From Rhizobium sp. 9140 (GTDB lineage Bacteria > Pseudomonadota > Alphaproteobacteria > Rhizobiales > Rhizobiaceae): a DNA stretch of 64,000 nt. Below are positions 47,102 to 56,828 of the stretch, piece after piece (positions within the stretch are counted from its first letter, which is position 1; each line of letters starts with the position of its first letter). Below the pieces are notes generated by a model, which was given only the letters and a program-made list of their open reading frames with translations, had not been told where the DNA came from and did no database searches. Made by a program: the position numbers and the translations under genes. The stretch lies in assembly GCF_900067135.1 (NCBI RefSeq), contig NZ_FJUR01000001.1, positions 3,289,501 through 3,353,500 of the forward strand, written 5' to 3'.

Positions 47102-47308
47102 ATGATTGCGTTCGATATACCCGATATGACCTGCGCCCACTGCAAGAGCACGGTGGAAAAAGCGATTCGCAGCGTCGATGGCAAAGCCGGCGTCGGCATC
47201 GACCTCACGGCAAAGACAGCGGATGTGGAAACAGCCGCAAGAGCCGAAGAGATCGCCGGCGCCATCAAGGCGGCCGGATACACGCCCGCTCTCCGCACAT
47301 GCCTTTGA
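47102..47308 (+). CDS. copZ: Copper chaperone CopZ (HMA domain)
   Basis: A 68-residue heavy-metal-associated domain with the metal site MTCAHC (Cys11, Cys14) and the usual beta-alpha-beta order. It carries Cu(I) to CopA. The ATG at 47102 follows AAGGAGA; an upstream ATG at 46997 would lie inside the repeat and before the promoter. It has its own CueR-type promoter, and copA has another, so the chaperone and pump are co-regulated but can be expressed separately. Confidence 0.94.
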   Translation: MIAFDIPDMTCAHCKSTVEKAIRSVDGKAGVGIDLTAKTADVETAARAEEIAGAIKAAGYTPALRTCL

Positions 47309-47387
47309 TGCTGTGCCGCTGATCGGTGGGTTGCCGGGCAGCAAAAGACGACCGCCGTCGATCACCGCGATATGTCCATCCTGCCCC

Positions 47388-47418
47388 TTGACCTTCCCAT
47401 GATGGGAAGGACTACCTA
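47388..47418 (+). promoter_or_regulatory. CueR-type promoter of copA
   Basis: TTGACC (47388-47393) and TACCTA (47413-47418) with a 19-base spacer holding the perfect dyad CCTTCCCAT-GATGGGAAGG (extends from 47392). This nearly matches the E. coli copA promoter layout. The predicted transcript start near 47425 makes the ATG at 47449 the likely copA start. Confidence 0.87.
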
Positions 47419-47448
47419 TATCGGCAGATGACAGAAGGGATAGTTCCC

Positions 47449-49959
47449 ATGACGGCCCATACCCCGCTTCAACCACCTCTGACCGCCTCGAAAACGACGA
47501 CGCTCGCCATCGACGGCATGAGCTGCGCAGCCTGCGTGGCACGCGTCGAGAAGGCCTTGGCCGCCGTGCCGGGCGTGATCGGCGCCAGCGTCAACCTCGC
47601 GACCGAGCGGGCAACCGTGACGCATGACCCAGGCCTTGAGCCGAACAGAATGGCCGAGGCGATTAAAGCCTCCGGCTATACGCCAAGGCTTGCCACCCAC
47701 GCGATTGCCATTGAGGGCATGAGCTGCGCATCCTGCGTCGGGCGTGTGGAGAAGGCGCTGTCGGCGGCGCCCGGCGTGCAGGAGGCCAGCGTCAATCTGG
47801 CAACGGAAACGGCGACCGTCAGGCTGATCGAGGGAGCCGACATCGCCGCCATCGAAGCCTCCGTGATAAAGGCAGGCTATGCCGTGCGTCCACAGACCGC
47901 AGATCGGATGGCGACCGATGCCGACGAAACGGGCGACCGCCAATCGCGCGAGGCCGCACGGCTCGCCCGCGCCTTTGCCATCGCCGCTGCGCTCACTTTG
48001 CCGCTCGTCCTCCTCGAAATGGGCTCGCATCTCGTGCCTGCCATCCACCACTGGGTGATGGCGACGCTCGGGCTGGACCTGAGCCGCCGCCTGCAATTCG
48101 CGCTCGCGACACTGGTTCTTTTCGGACCCGGCCTCACCTTCTTCCGCAAGGGTGTGCCAAACCTGCTGCGGCTGGCGCCCGATATGAACGCGCTGGTCGT
48201 GCTCGGCACGATGGCGGCCTGGTCCTATTCGCTCATGGCCACCTTCCTCCCATCGATACTGCCGCCGGGCACCGACAACGTCTATTTCGAAGCCGCCGCC
48301 GTCATCGTCACGCTCATCCTGCTCGGCCGGATGCTGGAAGCCCGCGCGAAAGGCCGCACCGGTCAGGCGATCCGCCGGCTGATGGGCCTTCAGGCGCGGA
48401 CAGCGCGCGTGATCCGGGCAGAGGGCGTGGTGGAGGTTCCCGTCAGCGCCGTGAAGCGCGGCGACCGCGTGCTGATCCGCCCGGGCGAAAAAATCCCCGT
48501 CGATGGCGAGGTCACGGAGGGTCGCTCGCTGGTCGATCAGTCGATGATGACGGGCGAGCCCCTGCCCGTGGCTGTCTCCGAAGGCGCGCCCGTCGTCGGC
48601 GGCACGATCAACGGCACAGGCACCTTCACCTTCGTGGTGACGAAGACCGGAGCGGACACGCTGCTGTCGCAGATCATCCGCATGGTCGAGACGGCGCAAG
48701 GGGCAAAGCTGCCCATTCAGGCGGCGGTGGACCGCATCACCGCCCGCTTCGTGCCTGCGGTGCTTGCCGCCGCGCTGCTGACCTTCGCGGCATGGCTGAT
48801 CCTCGGGCCGACGCCGTCGCTCGCCCATGCGACGATCAACGCCGTCGCCGTCCTCATCATCGCCTGCCCTTGCGCCATGGGGCTGGCGACACCGACCTCA
48901 ATCATGGTCGGCACCGGGCGCGCCGCCGAACTCGGCATCCTTTTCCGCAGGGGCGACGCCCTGCAGGGTCTGCGCGATGTCGATGTCGTCGCCTTCGACA
49001 AGACGGGAACGCTGACGCAAGGCAAGCCGGAGCTGACCGACTTGGTGCTGATGCGGGACTTTGAGCGGGCCGATGTGCTGCGGCGCGTCGCAAGCCTCGA
49101 GGCGCGGTCCGAGCATCCGATTGCCGCCGCCATCGTCTCGGCGGCCGAGCGTGAGGGGCTGACCCTGATGAACGTTACCGATGTCGCGGCCCTTCCCGGC
49201 TCCGGCGTCAAGGGCATCATCGACGGAGAAGTCGTCTTGGTCGGTTCGAACCGCGCCATGCGCGACGACGGCATCGACGTTTCCGCGCTTGCCACGCAGG
49301 CAGCCGAGCTTGGCGATGCCGGCAAATCGCCGCTCTATGCCGCGATCGACGGCAGGCTCGCAGCCATGATCGCCGTGTCCGATCCGGTCAAGGCCAACAG
49401 CGCGTCGGCGATTGCGGCCCTGAAAGCCAGCGGCCTCAAGGTCGCAATGATCACCGGCGACAACAGCCGCACCGCCCATGCCGTTGCCCGCTCGCTCGGC
49501 ATCGACGAGGTGGTCGCAGACGTGCTGCCCGGCGGCAAGGTCGATGCGGTAAAGGCGTTGCGTCGAAACGCCCGTGTCGCTTTCGTCGGCGACGGCATCA
49601 ACGATGCGCCCGCCTTGTCGGAAGCCGATATCGGCATTGCCCTGGGCACCGGAACCGACATCGCCATGGAAAGTGCCGATGTCGTGCTGATGTCGGGCGA
49701 TCTCGCCGGCGTGCCGCGTGCCATCGCAATCAGCACGGCGACGATCCGCAACATCCGCCAGAATCTGTTCTGGGCCTTTGCCTATAATGTCAGCCTCGTG
49801 CCGGTTGCCGCAGGCATTCTCTATCCCGTCAACGGCATGCTGCTGTCCCCGGTCCTTGCCGCCGGCGCCATGAGTCTCTCCAGCGTTTTCGTTCTCGGCA
49901 ATGCCCTGCGCCTGCGCCGCTTCTCACCCGCAATCCAACCGGAAAGGACGCCATCATGA
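47449..49959 (+). CDS. copA: Cu(I)-exporting P1B-type ATPase CopA
   Basis: An 836-residue inner-membrane copper pump. Two N-terminal HMA domains (MSCAAC with Cys26/Cys29, MSCASC with Cys93/Cys96), eight predicted transmembrane helices, the intramembrane CPC in [11 protein letters not shown], phosphorylation site [13 protein letters not shown], the SEHP motif and [10 protein letters not shown]. The start at 47449 has AGAAGGGA upstream; ATG 47428 is three bases from the predicted transcript start. The stop overlaps cueR by four bases. Full length and intact. Confidence 0.96.
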   Translation: MTAHTPLQPPLTASKTTTLAIDGMSCAACVARVEKALAAVPGVIGASVNLATERATVTHDPGLEPNRMAEAIKASGYTPRLATHAIAIEGMSCASCVGRVEKALSAAPGVQEASVNLATETATVRLIEGADIAAIEASVIKAGYAVRPQTADRMATDADETGDRQSREAARLARAFAIAAALTLPLVLLEMGSHLVPAIHHWVMATLGLDLSRRLQFALATLVLFGPGLTFFRKGVPNLLRLAPDMNALVVLGTMAAWSYSLMATFLPSILPPGTDNVYFEAAAVIVTLILLGRMLEARAKGRTGQAIRRLMGLQARTARVIRAEGVVEVPVSAVKRGDRVLIRPGEKIPVDGEVTEGRSLVDQSMMTGEPLPVAVSEGAPVVGGTINGTGTFTFVVTKTGADTLLSQIIRMVETAQGAKLPIQAAVDRITARFVPAVLAAALLTFAAWLILGPTPSLAHATINAVAVLIIACPCAMGLATPTSIMVGTGRAAELGILFRRGDALQGLRDVDVVAFDKTGTLTQGKPELTDLVLMRDFERADVLRRVASLEARSEHPIAAAIVSAAEREGLTLMNVTDVAALPGSGVKGIIDGEVVLVGSNRAMRDDGIDVSALATQAAELGDAGKSPLYAAIDGRLAAMIAVSDPVKANSASAIAALKASGLKVAMITGDNSRTAHAVARSLGIDEVVADVLPGGKVDAVKALRRNARVAFVGDGINDAPALSEADIGIALGTGTDIAMESADVVLMSGDLAGVPRAIAISTATIRNIRQNLFWAFAYNVSLVPVAAGILYPVNGMLLSPVLAAGAMSLSSVFVLGNALRLRRFSPAIQPERTPS

Positions 49960-50402
49960 ATATCGGCGAAGCCTCCAAGGCCTCCGGCGTCTCCACCAAG
50001 ATGATCCGCTACTACGAGCAGATCGGTCTGATCGCCCCGGCGCACCGCAGCGAGGCACAGTACCGGACCTATGAAGACGCCGACATTCACACGCTGCGCT
50101 TCATCCGCCGCGCCCGCGATCTCGGCTTTTCGGTCGAGCAGATGAAGACCCTGCTGGCGCTCTGGCAGGATCGCGGTCGAGCCAGCAGCGACGTGAAGGC
50201 CATCGCGCTTGAGCACATCGCCGAACTCGATCGCAAGGCCGCCGCCATCGCCGCGATGACGGCAACGTTGCGCCATCTCGCCAGCAACTGCCACGGCGAC
50301 GACCGCCCGGACTGCCCGATCCTCGACGACTTCGCCGATGCGCCGCCCGAGACGGATATGCCGGAGGTCTCCTCCCGCTTCGGCATCGCGAACATCGGGT
50401 AG
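49956..50402 (+). CDS. cueR: Copper-responsive MerR-family activator CueR
   Basis: A 148-residue regulator. The N-terminal helix-turn-helix ([26 protein letters not shown]) is followed by the dimer helix and the metal loop [10 protein letters not shown], with Cys112 and Cys120 at the exact CueR positions and spacing, which indicates a +1 ion (Cu, Ag, Au). Starts in the copA stop (ATGA). Two promoters with its dyad lie upstream of copZ and copA. The TAG stop abuts the right palindromic repeat. Confidence 0.95.
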   Translation: MNIGEASKASGVSTKMIRYYEQIGLIAPAHRSEAQYRTYEDADIHTLRFIRRARDLGFSVEQMKTLLALWQDRGRASSDVKAIALEHIAELDRKAAAIAAMTATLRHLASNCHGDDRPDCPILDDFADAPPETDMPEVSSRFGIANIG

Positions 50403-50503
50403 ACTCTGTCAGGTTCATTCTGAACCAGCCAGACTCTGGCTTCCCCAGTGGTCGTTTGTCTCTTCGGGATAACCGGATTCCACTTATCCCTGACAAACTC
50501 TAG
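50402..50503 (-). repeat. Right RIME-like palindromic element, inverted copy
   Basis: About 102 bases. Its reverse complement starts CTAGAGTTTGTCAGGGATAA like the left copy (37 of the first 38 positions identical) and then carries the shared GGAATCCGGTTATCCC, CCAGAGTCTGG and GAATGAACCTGAC segments with a few small indels. It starts at the cueR stop codon. Together with the left copy it brackets copZ-copA-cueR. Confidence 0.85.
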
Positions 50504-50513
50504 AGTATTTCCA

Positions 50514-50535
50514 GCCGGAGCGGAATCGCTCCGGC
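50514..50535. repeat. Short perfect hairpin next to the right repeat
   Basis: GCCGGAGCG-GAAT-CGCTCCGGC, nine-base-pair stem with a four-base loop, ten bases beyond the right element. It lacks a T-run, so it is more likely another intergenic repeat unit than a terminator. Confidence 0.6.
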
Positions 50536-50635
50536 GTCGGATAATGCGGAAAGGCTCCAGAGCGCCGGTATGCCTCAGCATTGTGCTGCGATGCGCACAC
50601 AGTAAGATGGTCTGGCGTCAAGCGGGAGGACATGC

Positions 50636-51790
50636 ATGTTTCTGACGGAGAAGGATCTGGTCGATCTCGTGGCGTTTCGGCACGACCTGCACCGCCATCC
50701 GGAAGTTTCCGGCGAGGAGCGGGAAACGGCCGCGCGGGTCGAGGCGCATCTGGCGGCGCTGAAGCCCGATCGCATCTTCACGGGCCTTGGCGGATACGGC
50801 GTGGCGGCGGTGTTTGCCGGCGCGGCACCCGGGCCGACGCTGCTCTTCCGTTGCGAACTCGACGCCCTGCCGATCCCCGAAATCTCCGATGCCGCGCATC
50901 GCTCCGAAATCTCCGGCAAGGGCCACCTCTGCGGGCATGACGGGCATATGGCGATCATTGCGGCGCTCGGTCGCGGCCTTGCCCGTCGGCGCCCGGCACG
51001 CGGACGGGTCGTGCTGATGTTCCAGCCGGCCGAGGAAACCGGCGCGGGCGCAGCCGCCGTCATCGCAGATCCCGCCTTCGCGGGGATCAGGCCGGATCTG
51101 TCCTTCTCGCTGCACAACCTGCCCGGCCTGCCGCTCGGCCATGTCGCGCTCGCCTCCGGCCCGGTCAACTGCGCCTCGCGCGGCCTGCGCATCCTTCTCG
51201 ACGGCAAGACGGCGCACGCCTCCATGCCCGAGACCGGCCTCTCCCCCATGCGGGCCGTCTCCCGCCTGATGCCGCAATTGACGGACCTCGGCCGGGGGAT
51301 CTTCCCGTCAGCGGACTTCGCCATGGTGACGCTCACCCATGCCGTGCTCGGCGAACCCGCGTTCGGCATTGCGCCCGGGCGGGCAGAAGTGTGGGCGACA
51401 CTGCGGACCCTGACCGATGCCGGCATGGCCGATCTCTGCGCCCTTGCCGAAGCCCTGATCTCGCAGACGGCGGCGCAGGAGCGGCTGGTTCTCTCCTACC
51501 ATTACGAGGACATTTTCCATCATTGCGAGAACGCCCCCGAAGCGGTCGCCCATCTGCGGCAGGCGCTGAGCGACGAGGGCATCGGCCATGACGCGACGGT
51601 TCTCCCCATGCGGGCTTCGGAGGATTTCGGCCGCTTCGCCGCCTGCGGTCCATCGGCCATGCTGTTCCTCGGCAGCGGCGAGGCGCATCCGGCGCTGCAC
51701 AATCCCGACTATGATTTTCCGGATGTGCTGATCGAGCGCGGCGCACGCATCTTCCTTCGCGTCATCGATAATGTATTAGAACTGTCGTAA
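50636..51790 (+). CDS. M20 family amidohydrolase (hippurate hydrolase type)
   Basis: A 384-residue metallohydrolase. Metal-binding motifs: FRHDLHRHPEVSGEE at the start, FRCELDALPIPE, GKGHLCGHDGHMAIIAALG (Cys-Gly-His) and QPAEETGAGAAAV, as in N-acyl-amino-acid or indole-acetyl conjugate hydrolases. A lid domain occupies about 180-290. GGGAGGAC lies upstream of the ATG. The natural amide is unknown. Followed by an esterase gene in the same direction. Confidence 0.92.
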   Translation: MFLTEKDLVDLVAFRHDLHRHPEVSGEERETAARVEAHLAALKPDRIFTGLGGYGVAAVFAGAAPGPTLLFRCELDALPIPEISDAAHRSEISGKGHLCGHDGHMAIIAALGRGLARRRPARGRVVLMFQPAEETGAGAAAVIADPAFAGIRPDLSFSLHNLPGLPLGHVALASGPVNCASRGLRILLDGKTAHASMPETGLSPMRAVSRLMPQLTDLGRGIFPSADFAMVTLTHAVLGEPAFGIAPGRAEVWATLRTLTDAGMADLCALAEALISQTAAQERLVLSYHYEDIFHHCENAPEAVAHLRQALSDEGIGHDATVLPMRASEDFGRFAACGPSAMLFLGSGEAHPALHNPDYDFPDVLIERGARIFLRVIDNVLELS

Positions 51791-51907
51791 ATTCCATCTT
51801 GGATCTGTCGTCGCCCTTGTCTCGCCATGATGGCATCCCATCTGTTGTGCACTGCACCATGCGCCACCCTGCCTTTCCGGGTCCGGCCCAGAGCCTGGAG
51901 ACGGCCC

Positions 51908-53011
51908 ATGCGAAAACTATCCGATACGATCGAGCGTCTGGCACGCTTGAAAACCCGGCCCGAAGGTCTTCGGCCCTCCGGGTCCGCCTCCCTGCGGCCA
52001 CTGGAGATCGTCGGCAGCAATCCCGGCGCGCTCGCAGGCTGGTACAGCATGCCCGAAAAGACGAAAGGCGCGCCGCCGCTGGTCGTCGTGCTGCACGGCT
52101 GCACCCAGAATGCCGCCGGCTACGATCGCGGCTCCGGCTGGTCGGCGCTCGCGGAGGATTACGGCTTCGCCGTCCTCTTCCCCGAACAGAGCCGCGCCAA
52201 TAACGGCAATCTCTGCTTCAACTGGTTTGCAAAACCCGATGTGACGCGCGGATCCGGCGAGGTCCTGTCGATCCGCGAGATGATCGCCACGATGATAGCG
52301 GATCACGGGGTCGATCCGCGCCGGGTCTACGTGACCGGGCTATCGGCGGGCGGTGCCATGGCGAATTCGCTGCTCGCCGCCTATCCTGAAATCTTTGCGG
52401 GCGGCGCCATCATCGCGGGCCTGCCGCACGGCGTTGCCGGCAGCGTTCCCGAAGCCTTCGACCGCATGCGCGGCCATGGCCTGCCGGATGCGGACAAGCT
52501 GCAAGCCCTGCTTTCCGCGGCATCCCCGCACAAAGGCCCCTGGCCGACCGTCTCGATCTGGCAGGGTACGGCCGACAGCACGGTTGCCGACACCAATGCC
52601 GGGGCGCTCATCGATCAATGGCGCGGCGCGCTCGGTGTCGTTGCACGTCCGGAACGGGTCGAAACCGTCGATGGTCAGGAACGGCACATCTGGGTGGACG
52701 GCGCCGGGCGCGAAGTGCTGGACCTCTTTCTCGTGCGCGGCTTGGGCCATGGCACGCCGCTCGATCCGCAGAGCGGTTACGGCGAAGCAGCCCCCTACAT
52801 GCTGGATGCCGGTATTTCCTCTACGGTCCACATCGCCCGCAACTGGGGCATCATCCCCTCCTTCGAGAAGAAGACGCGTTCTGCAAAGGTCGAGGCAGGG
52901 ACAGCCGGATACAACACCTCTTCGCAAGCCTCTGCTTCCTCTTCGGGCAAACCCGAAAGCGTCAAGGATGTCATCGAGAACGCGCTCCGCGCCGCCGGCC
53001 TCATGAAGTAA
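51908..53011 (+). CDS. PHB depolymerase-family esterase
   Basis: A 367-residue alpha/beta hydrolase (esterase_phb family). Oxyanion segment LHGCTQNAAGYDRGSGW, nucleophile Ser in VTGLSAGGAMANSL, Asp in WQGTADSTV, His in RGLGHGTPLDP. The family includes intracellular polyester depolymerases and feruloyl esterases. No signal peptide, so probably cytoplasmic. The C-terminal 50 residues are Ser/Ala/Lys-rich and may be flexible. Start at ATG 51908 with GGAG seven bases upstream. Confidence 0.9.
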   Translation: MRKLSDTIERLARLKTRPEGLRPSGSASLRPLEIVGSNPGALAGWYSMPEKTKGAPPLVVVLHGCTQNAAGYDRGSGWSALAEDYGFAVLFPEQSRANNGNLCFNWFAKPDVTRGSGEVLSIREMIATMIADHGVDPRRVYVTGLSAGGAMANSLLAAYPEIFAGGAIIAGLPHGVAGSVPEAFDRMRGHGLPDADKLQALLSAASPHKGPWPTVSIWQGTADSTVADTNAGALIDQWRGALGVVARPERVETVDGQERHIWVDGAGREVLDLFLVRGLGHGTPLDPQSGYGEAAPYMLDAGISSTVHIARNWGIIPSFEKKTRSAKVEAGTAGYNTSSQASASSSGKPESVKDVIENALRAAGLMK

Positions 53012-53232
53012 GCGTCCCCAATTTTAGAAAGCCCCGCGCCAATCTCCATTCCCGCCATACGCCTCTGGACCGATGTGGCCGGCTGAGGCAAAGTCGAGCT
53101 GATAGGGCTTCCGCCTGATTGCCTCCTAATGGCATTGTTCTGGCGCTGAGCAACGCCACCCTGCCGTCATGCTCGGCATATGGCCTTGGCACGGAGGAGA
53201 AGGGGAAGGTCGATGAGGGGGATGCAAGACCG

Positions 53233-54765
53233 ATGAATTTCTTCGAGAGCCTCCTCGTCCTCCTTCTCGTCGCCATCGCCCTTTTACAGGTGTCGCGAAG
53301 GCTCGCGGTACCCTATCCGTCCATGCTGGCCATGGCCGGCGTTGCGGCGGCGCTCGTTCCGGGCGTTCCCTATATCGCGCTGGAGCCGGAAACCGCGCTT
53401 GCGCTGTTTATCGCGCCGGCGCTCATGGATGCCGCCTTCGACTTTCCGGTCAACACCGCGCGGCGCTACTGGGCGGCGCTGATCGTCTTTGCCGTCGGCG
53501 GTGTCGTGGCAACCGCCGCAGCCGTCGCCTTCATCGGCTGGTCCTATGCCGGCCTGCCGATCGCCGCCGCGCTGGTGCTGGGCGCTATTGTTGCGCCGCC
53601 GGATGCAGCAGCGGCAACCGCCGTTCTCTCTGGCATGTCCATTCCCCGCAGCACGGACGCGGTCCTGCGCGGCGAGAGCCTTTTCAACGACGCGGCCGCC
53701 CTGCTGATCTTCGGCGCGGCGCTTTCCGTGCAGACATCTGGCGGGCTCGGACCGACGGTCGCCCTTCATTTCGCCATCGCCGCGCCGGGTGGCATCCTGC
53801 TGGGCATGGCCACGGCCTGGGTTTCCTCGCGTGTCACCGGTTATGTCGCGGGAACGCTTGGCGGCAACCTCTTGCAATTCGTACAGACATTCCTGCTCTG
53901 GATCGTCGCCGAACATCTCGGCCTGTCAGCGGTGCTGGCCATCGTCGCCTTCGCCATGACGATTGCGGCCAGCAACACCAGCCGATCCTCTGCCCGCATG
54001 CGCGTCCAGTCCTATGCCGTCTGGAGCGCCGTCGTCTTCGTGCTCAACGTCATGGCCTTTCTGCTCATGGGCATGCAGGTGCGCGATATCATCGGGAACA
54101 TGACGACCGAGAGATTGATCCACGCGTCCGGCTTCATCGCCGCCGTCGTCATGACCGTCATCGTGGTTCGTTTCGTCATCTGCATCGGCTTCAACCGCGT
54201 CCGCAATGCTCTCCTGAGCGGCGAGGAACAGACGAATGTGCGCCAATCGGTTCTTGCGGCATGGTGCGGCATGCGCGGCCTTGTTACGCTGGCAACGGCC
54301 TTCGCGCTACCCGCCGATTTCCCTCAAAGGGATCTCGTGCTGCTGGCCGCCTTCGCCGTCGTCCTCGCGACCCTTGTCCTTCAGGGGCTGACGCTCGCGC
54401 CGCTCATCCGGCTGCTCCGCCTAGACCAGCGCGAACAGGGCGCCCGCGACATGACCGGTTTCCGCCTGGAAATCGCATCGGCCGGGCTCGACAGAATCGG
54501 CAACCGGACGGGAGCGGAAGCCGAACTCGTGCGCAACAAGTTCGCCATCGAAAGGGCGGCACTGGCCGATACCGAGGGTGCCGACGCGTTGCAGACCTAC
54601 CGCGCGCTGGCGCTGGAAGCGATCGACGCCCAGCGCAAGGCGCTGGAGCGGCTGCGAACCGGAAACCGGCTGAATGTCGACGAGTACAATATGCTCCTCG
54701 AAGAGATCGACTGGCGCGAACTCGCCGTTCTCCCCGATGACCAGCGGCGCATAGAAGAAACGTGA
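53233..54765 (+). CDS. CPA1-family Na+/H+ antiporter
   Basis: A 510-residue protein with about twelve transmembrane helices. The ion-binding region GAIVAPPDAAAATAVL and the ESLFNDAAALLIF segment are diagnostic of the NhaP/NhaG CPA1 group (the usual ND motif is present in FNDA). A cytoplasmic C-terminal tail of about 100 residues follows (helical, charged). The ATG at 53233 is near the first helix; readings starting at 53119 add an unrelated 38 residues. Function: sodium or potassium export against protons. Confidence 0.92.
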   Translation: MNFFESLLVLLLVAIALLQVSRRLAVPYPSMLAMAGVAAALVPGVPYIALEPETALALFIAPALMDAAFDFPVNTARRYWAALIVFAVGGVVATAAAVAFIGWSYAGLPIAAALVLGAIVAPPDAAAATAVLSGMSIPRSTDAVLRGESLFNDAAALLIFGAALSVQTSGGLGPTVALHFAIAAPGGILLGMATAWVSSRVTGYVAGTLGGNLLQFVQTFLLWIVAEHLGLSAVLAIVAFAMTIAASNTSRSSARMRVQSYAVWSAVVFVLNVMAFLLMGMQVRDIIGNMTTERLIHASGFIAAVVMTVIVVRFVICIGFNRVRNALLSGEEQTNVRQSVLAAWCGMRGLVTLATAFALPADFPQRDLVLLAAFAVVLATLVLQGLTLAPLIRLLRLDQREQGARDMTGFRLEIASAGLDRIGNRTGAEAELVRNKFAIERAALADTEGADALQTYRALALEAIDAQRKALERLRTGNRLNVDEYNMLLEEIDWRELAVLPDDQRRIEET

Positions 54766-54780
54766 CCGTCCTGCCGCCGA

Positions 54781-56109
54781 TCAGCCGGTCGGAAAGAACC
54801 TGTTGTCGGGCCGTGGCAGGCCGAGATGGTCGCGTAGCGTCGTGCCATCATATTCCTTGCGGAACCGGCCGCGCCGCTGGAGTTCCGGAACGAGCCGATG
54901 CGCCACGTCATCGAGCCCTTGCGGCAGGTAGGGAAAGACCACGTTAAACCCATCCGATCCTTCCGTATCGATCCATGTCTCCATTTCGTCGGCCACGCTT
55001 TCCGGTGTGCCGACAAAGGCAAGGCCGGAATAGCCGCCATAGCGCTGCGCCAGCTGCCGCACGGTCAGCATCTCGGTCTCGGCAAGCCGCAACACCTGCT
55101 GGCGGCCCGTCTTGCTGGCATTCGTTTCGGGAAGGTCGCGCGGCAGCGGGGCGTCGAGATCGAAGCCCGAGGCATCGAGACCGAGCGCGATGGAGAGGGA
55201 GGCGATGCCGCTTTCGAAATGCACCAGACTGTCGAGCAGCGCGCGCTTGGCCCTCGCCTCCTCGATCGTGTCGCCGATGACGATGAAGGCCGCCGGCAGG
55301 ATCTTCAGATGGTCCCGCGACCGGCCGAGCGCTTGAAGCCGCCCCTTGATGTCGGCGAAAAGCTCCTGCCCGCCGGCGAGATCGCGCGGCGCCGCGAAGA
55401 TGACCTCCGCCGTTTCCGCGGCAAGCTGGCGGCCGGGCTCGGATTGCCCCGCCTGCACGATGACGGGCCAGCCCTGCGGCGGACGGGCGATGTTGAGCGG
55501 GCCGCGCACGTCGAGGCTCGGCCCGTGATGGTCGAGCACATGCATGCGTTCGGGATCGAAGAACAGTCCGCTCTCCTGATCGCGCAGGAAGGCGTCATCC
55601 GCGAAACTGTCCCAGAGGCCGGTGACCACATCGAAGAATTCGCGCGCCCGGTGATAGCGTTCGCCATGCTCCACATGCTCGTCCAAGCCGAAATTGAGCG
55701 CGGCATCGGGGTTCGAGGTGGTGACGATGTTCCAGCCGGCCCGGCCATCGCTGATATGATCGAGCGAGGCGAAGCGCCGGGCGATATGATAGGGCGCATC
55801 GAACGTGGTGGAGGCCGTGGCAACGAGGCCGATCCGCTCGGTGACGGCAGCCAGCGCCGAGAGCAGCGTGAAGGGCTCGAATGACGTCACCGTATGGCTG
55901 CGTTTCAACGCCTCCACCGGCATGTTGAGCACGGCCAGATGATCCGCCATGAAGAAGGCATCGAACTTCGCCGCTTCCAGCGTCTGGGCGAAGTGCTTCA
56001 GATGCCTGAAGCTGAAATTTGCGTCCGGTGCGGACCCGGGATAACGCCAGGCGCCGGTGTGGAGGCTGACAGGCCGCATGAAGGCGCCGAGATGCATCTG
56101 CTTGGACAT
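54781..56109 (-). CDS. FMN-dependent monooxygenase, NtaA/SnaA/DszA family
   Basis: A 442-residue bacterial-luciferase-type monooxygenase. Features: an N-terminal HLGAFMRPVSLHTGAWRYP strand, FFMADHLAVLN, ISDGRAGWNIVTTSNPDAALNFG (flavin/phosphate region) and VQAGQSEPGRQLAAETAE. The family oxidises organosulfur or N-containing compounds (nitrilotriacetate, sulfide/sulfone, dibenzothiophene sulfone) using FMNH2. It is downstream of metI on the same strand, so probably supplies sulfur from compounds imported by that transporter. Confidence 0.93.
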   Translation of the reverse strand: MSKQMHLGAFMRPVSLHTGAWRYPGSAPDANFSFRHLKHFAQTLEAAKFDAFFMADHLAVLNMPVEALKRSHTVTSFEPFTLLSALAAVTERIGLVATASTTFDAPYHIARRFASLDHISDGRAGWNIVTTSNPDAALNFGLDEHVEHGERYHRAREFFDVVTGLWDSFADDAFLRDQESGLFFDPERMHVLDHHGPSLDVRGPLNIARPPQGWPVIVQAGQSEPGRQLAAETAEVIFAAPRDLAGGQELFADIKGRLQALGRSRDHLKILPAAFIVIGDTIEEARAKRALLDSLVHFESGIASLSIALGLDASGFDLDAPLPRDLPETNASKTGRQQVLRLAETEMLTVRQLAQRYGGYSGLAFVGTPESVADEMETWIDTEGSDGFNVVFPYLPQGLDDVAHRLVPELQRRGRFRKEYDGTTLRDHLGLPRPDNRFFPTG

Positions 56110-56174
56110 GGGCTCTTCCTTGGAGTTCGCCCGGTGACCTGATCACGGGCCTTGAAGCGAAAACGACGAGAGAG

Positions 56175-56828
56175 TCAGCGATGGTCCAGACGCTCGACCA
56201 GCCGGTCGCCGAGCCACTGGATCGCGCAGACGAGCACGATGAGCACAACGACCACCGCGACCATAACCGTCGTCTCGAAGCGCTGATAGCCGTAGCGGAT
56301 GGCGAGATCGCCGAGCCCCCCGGCACCGATGGCGCCCGCCATGGCCGAAGCGCCGATCAGCGTGACGAGCGTCACGGTAAAGCCGGCGACGATGCCCGGC
56401 AGCGCTTCGGGCAGCAGCACCTCGCGCACGATCGTCCAGCGATTGCCGCCCATGGAACGCACCGCCTCGATCAGCCCGCGATCCACCTCGCGCAGCGACA
56501 CCTCCGCGATGCGCGCATAATAGGGCGTGGCGGCGATGGACAGCGGCACGATGGCCGCCCAGGTGCCGATGGAGCTGCCGACGATCAGGCGCGTGACGGG
56601 GATCAGCGCCACGAGGAGAATGATGAACGGCACCGAGCGGAAGCCGTTGACGACGGCGCCGAGCAGGCGGTTGACCCACAGGTTCTCCGAAATGCCGCCC
56701 TTGCCGGTCATCACGAGGGCAAGACCGAGCGGCAGGCCGGCGACCAGCGAGATGATGCCGGAGGCGAGCGTCATCAATACGGTCTCCCAGAGAGACCGCA
56801 TCAGAAGATCAAACATGATCGGCGACAT
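56175..56828 (-). CDS. metI: Methionine-type ABC transporter permease MetI
   Basis: A 217-residue membrane protein with five hydrophobic helices. The MetI signature VNGFRSVPFIILLVALIPVTRLIVGSSIGTWAA and the docking loop GLIEAVRSMGGNRWTIVREVLLPEALPG are clear. Two starts are possible: ATG 56828 (with GGAG upstream, overlapping metN by 20 bases) or ATG 56816. Translationally coupled to metN. Confidence 0.92.
   Translation of the reverse strand: MSPIMFDLLMRSLWETVLMTLASGIISLVAGLPLGLALVMTGKGGISENLWVNRLLGAVVNGFRSVPFIILLVALIPVTRLIVGSSIGTWAAIVPLSIAATPYYARIAEVSLREVDRGLIEAVRSMGGNRWTIVREVLLPEALPGIVAGFTVTLVTLIGASAMAGAIGAGGLGDLAIRYGYQRFETTVMVAVVVVLIVLVCAIQWLGDRLVERLDHR

Noticed and set aside
47416..48828. 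Minus-strand ORF of 470 codons
   Set aside because: Antisense shadow of copA.
46916..50503. Copper block as a classical insertion sequence or composite transposon
   Set aside because: No transposase gene and no target-site duplication could be seen; the ends are palindromic intergenic elements, so only a cassette or non-autonomous unit is claimed.
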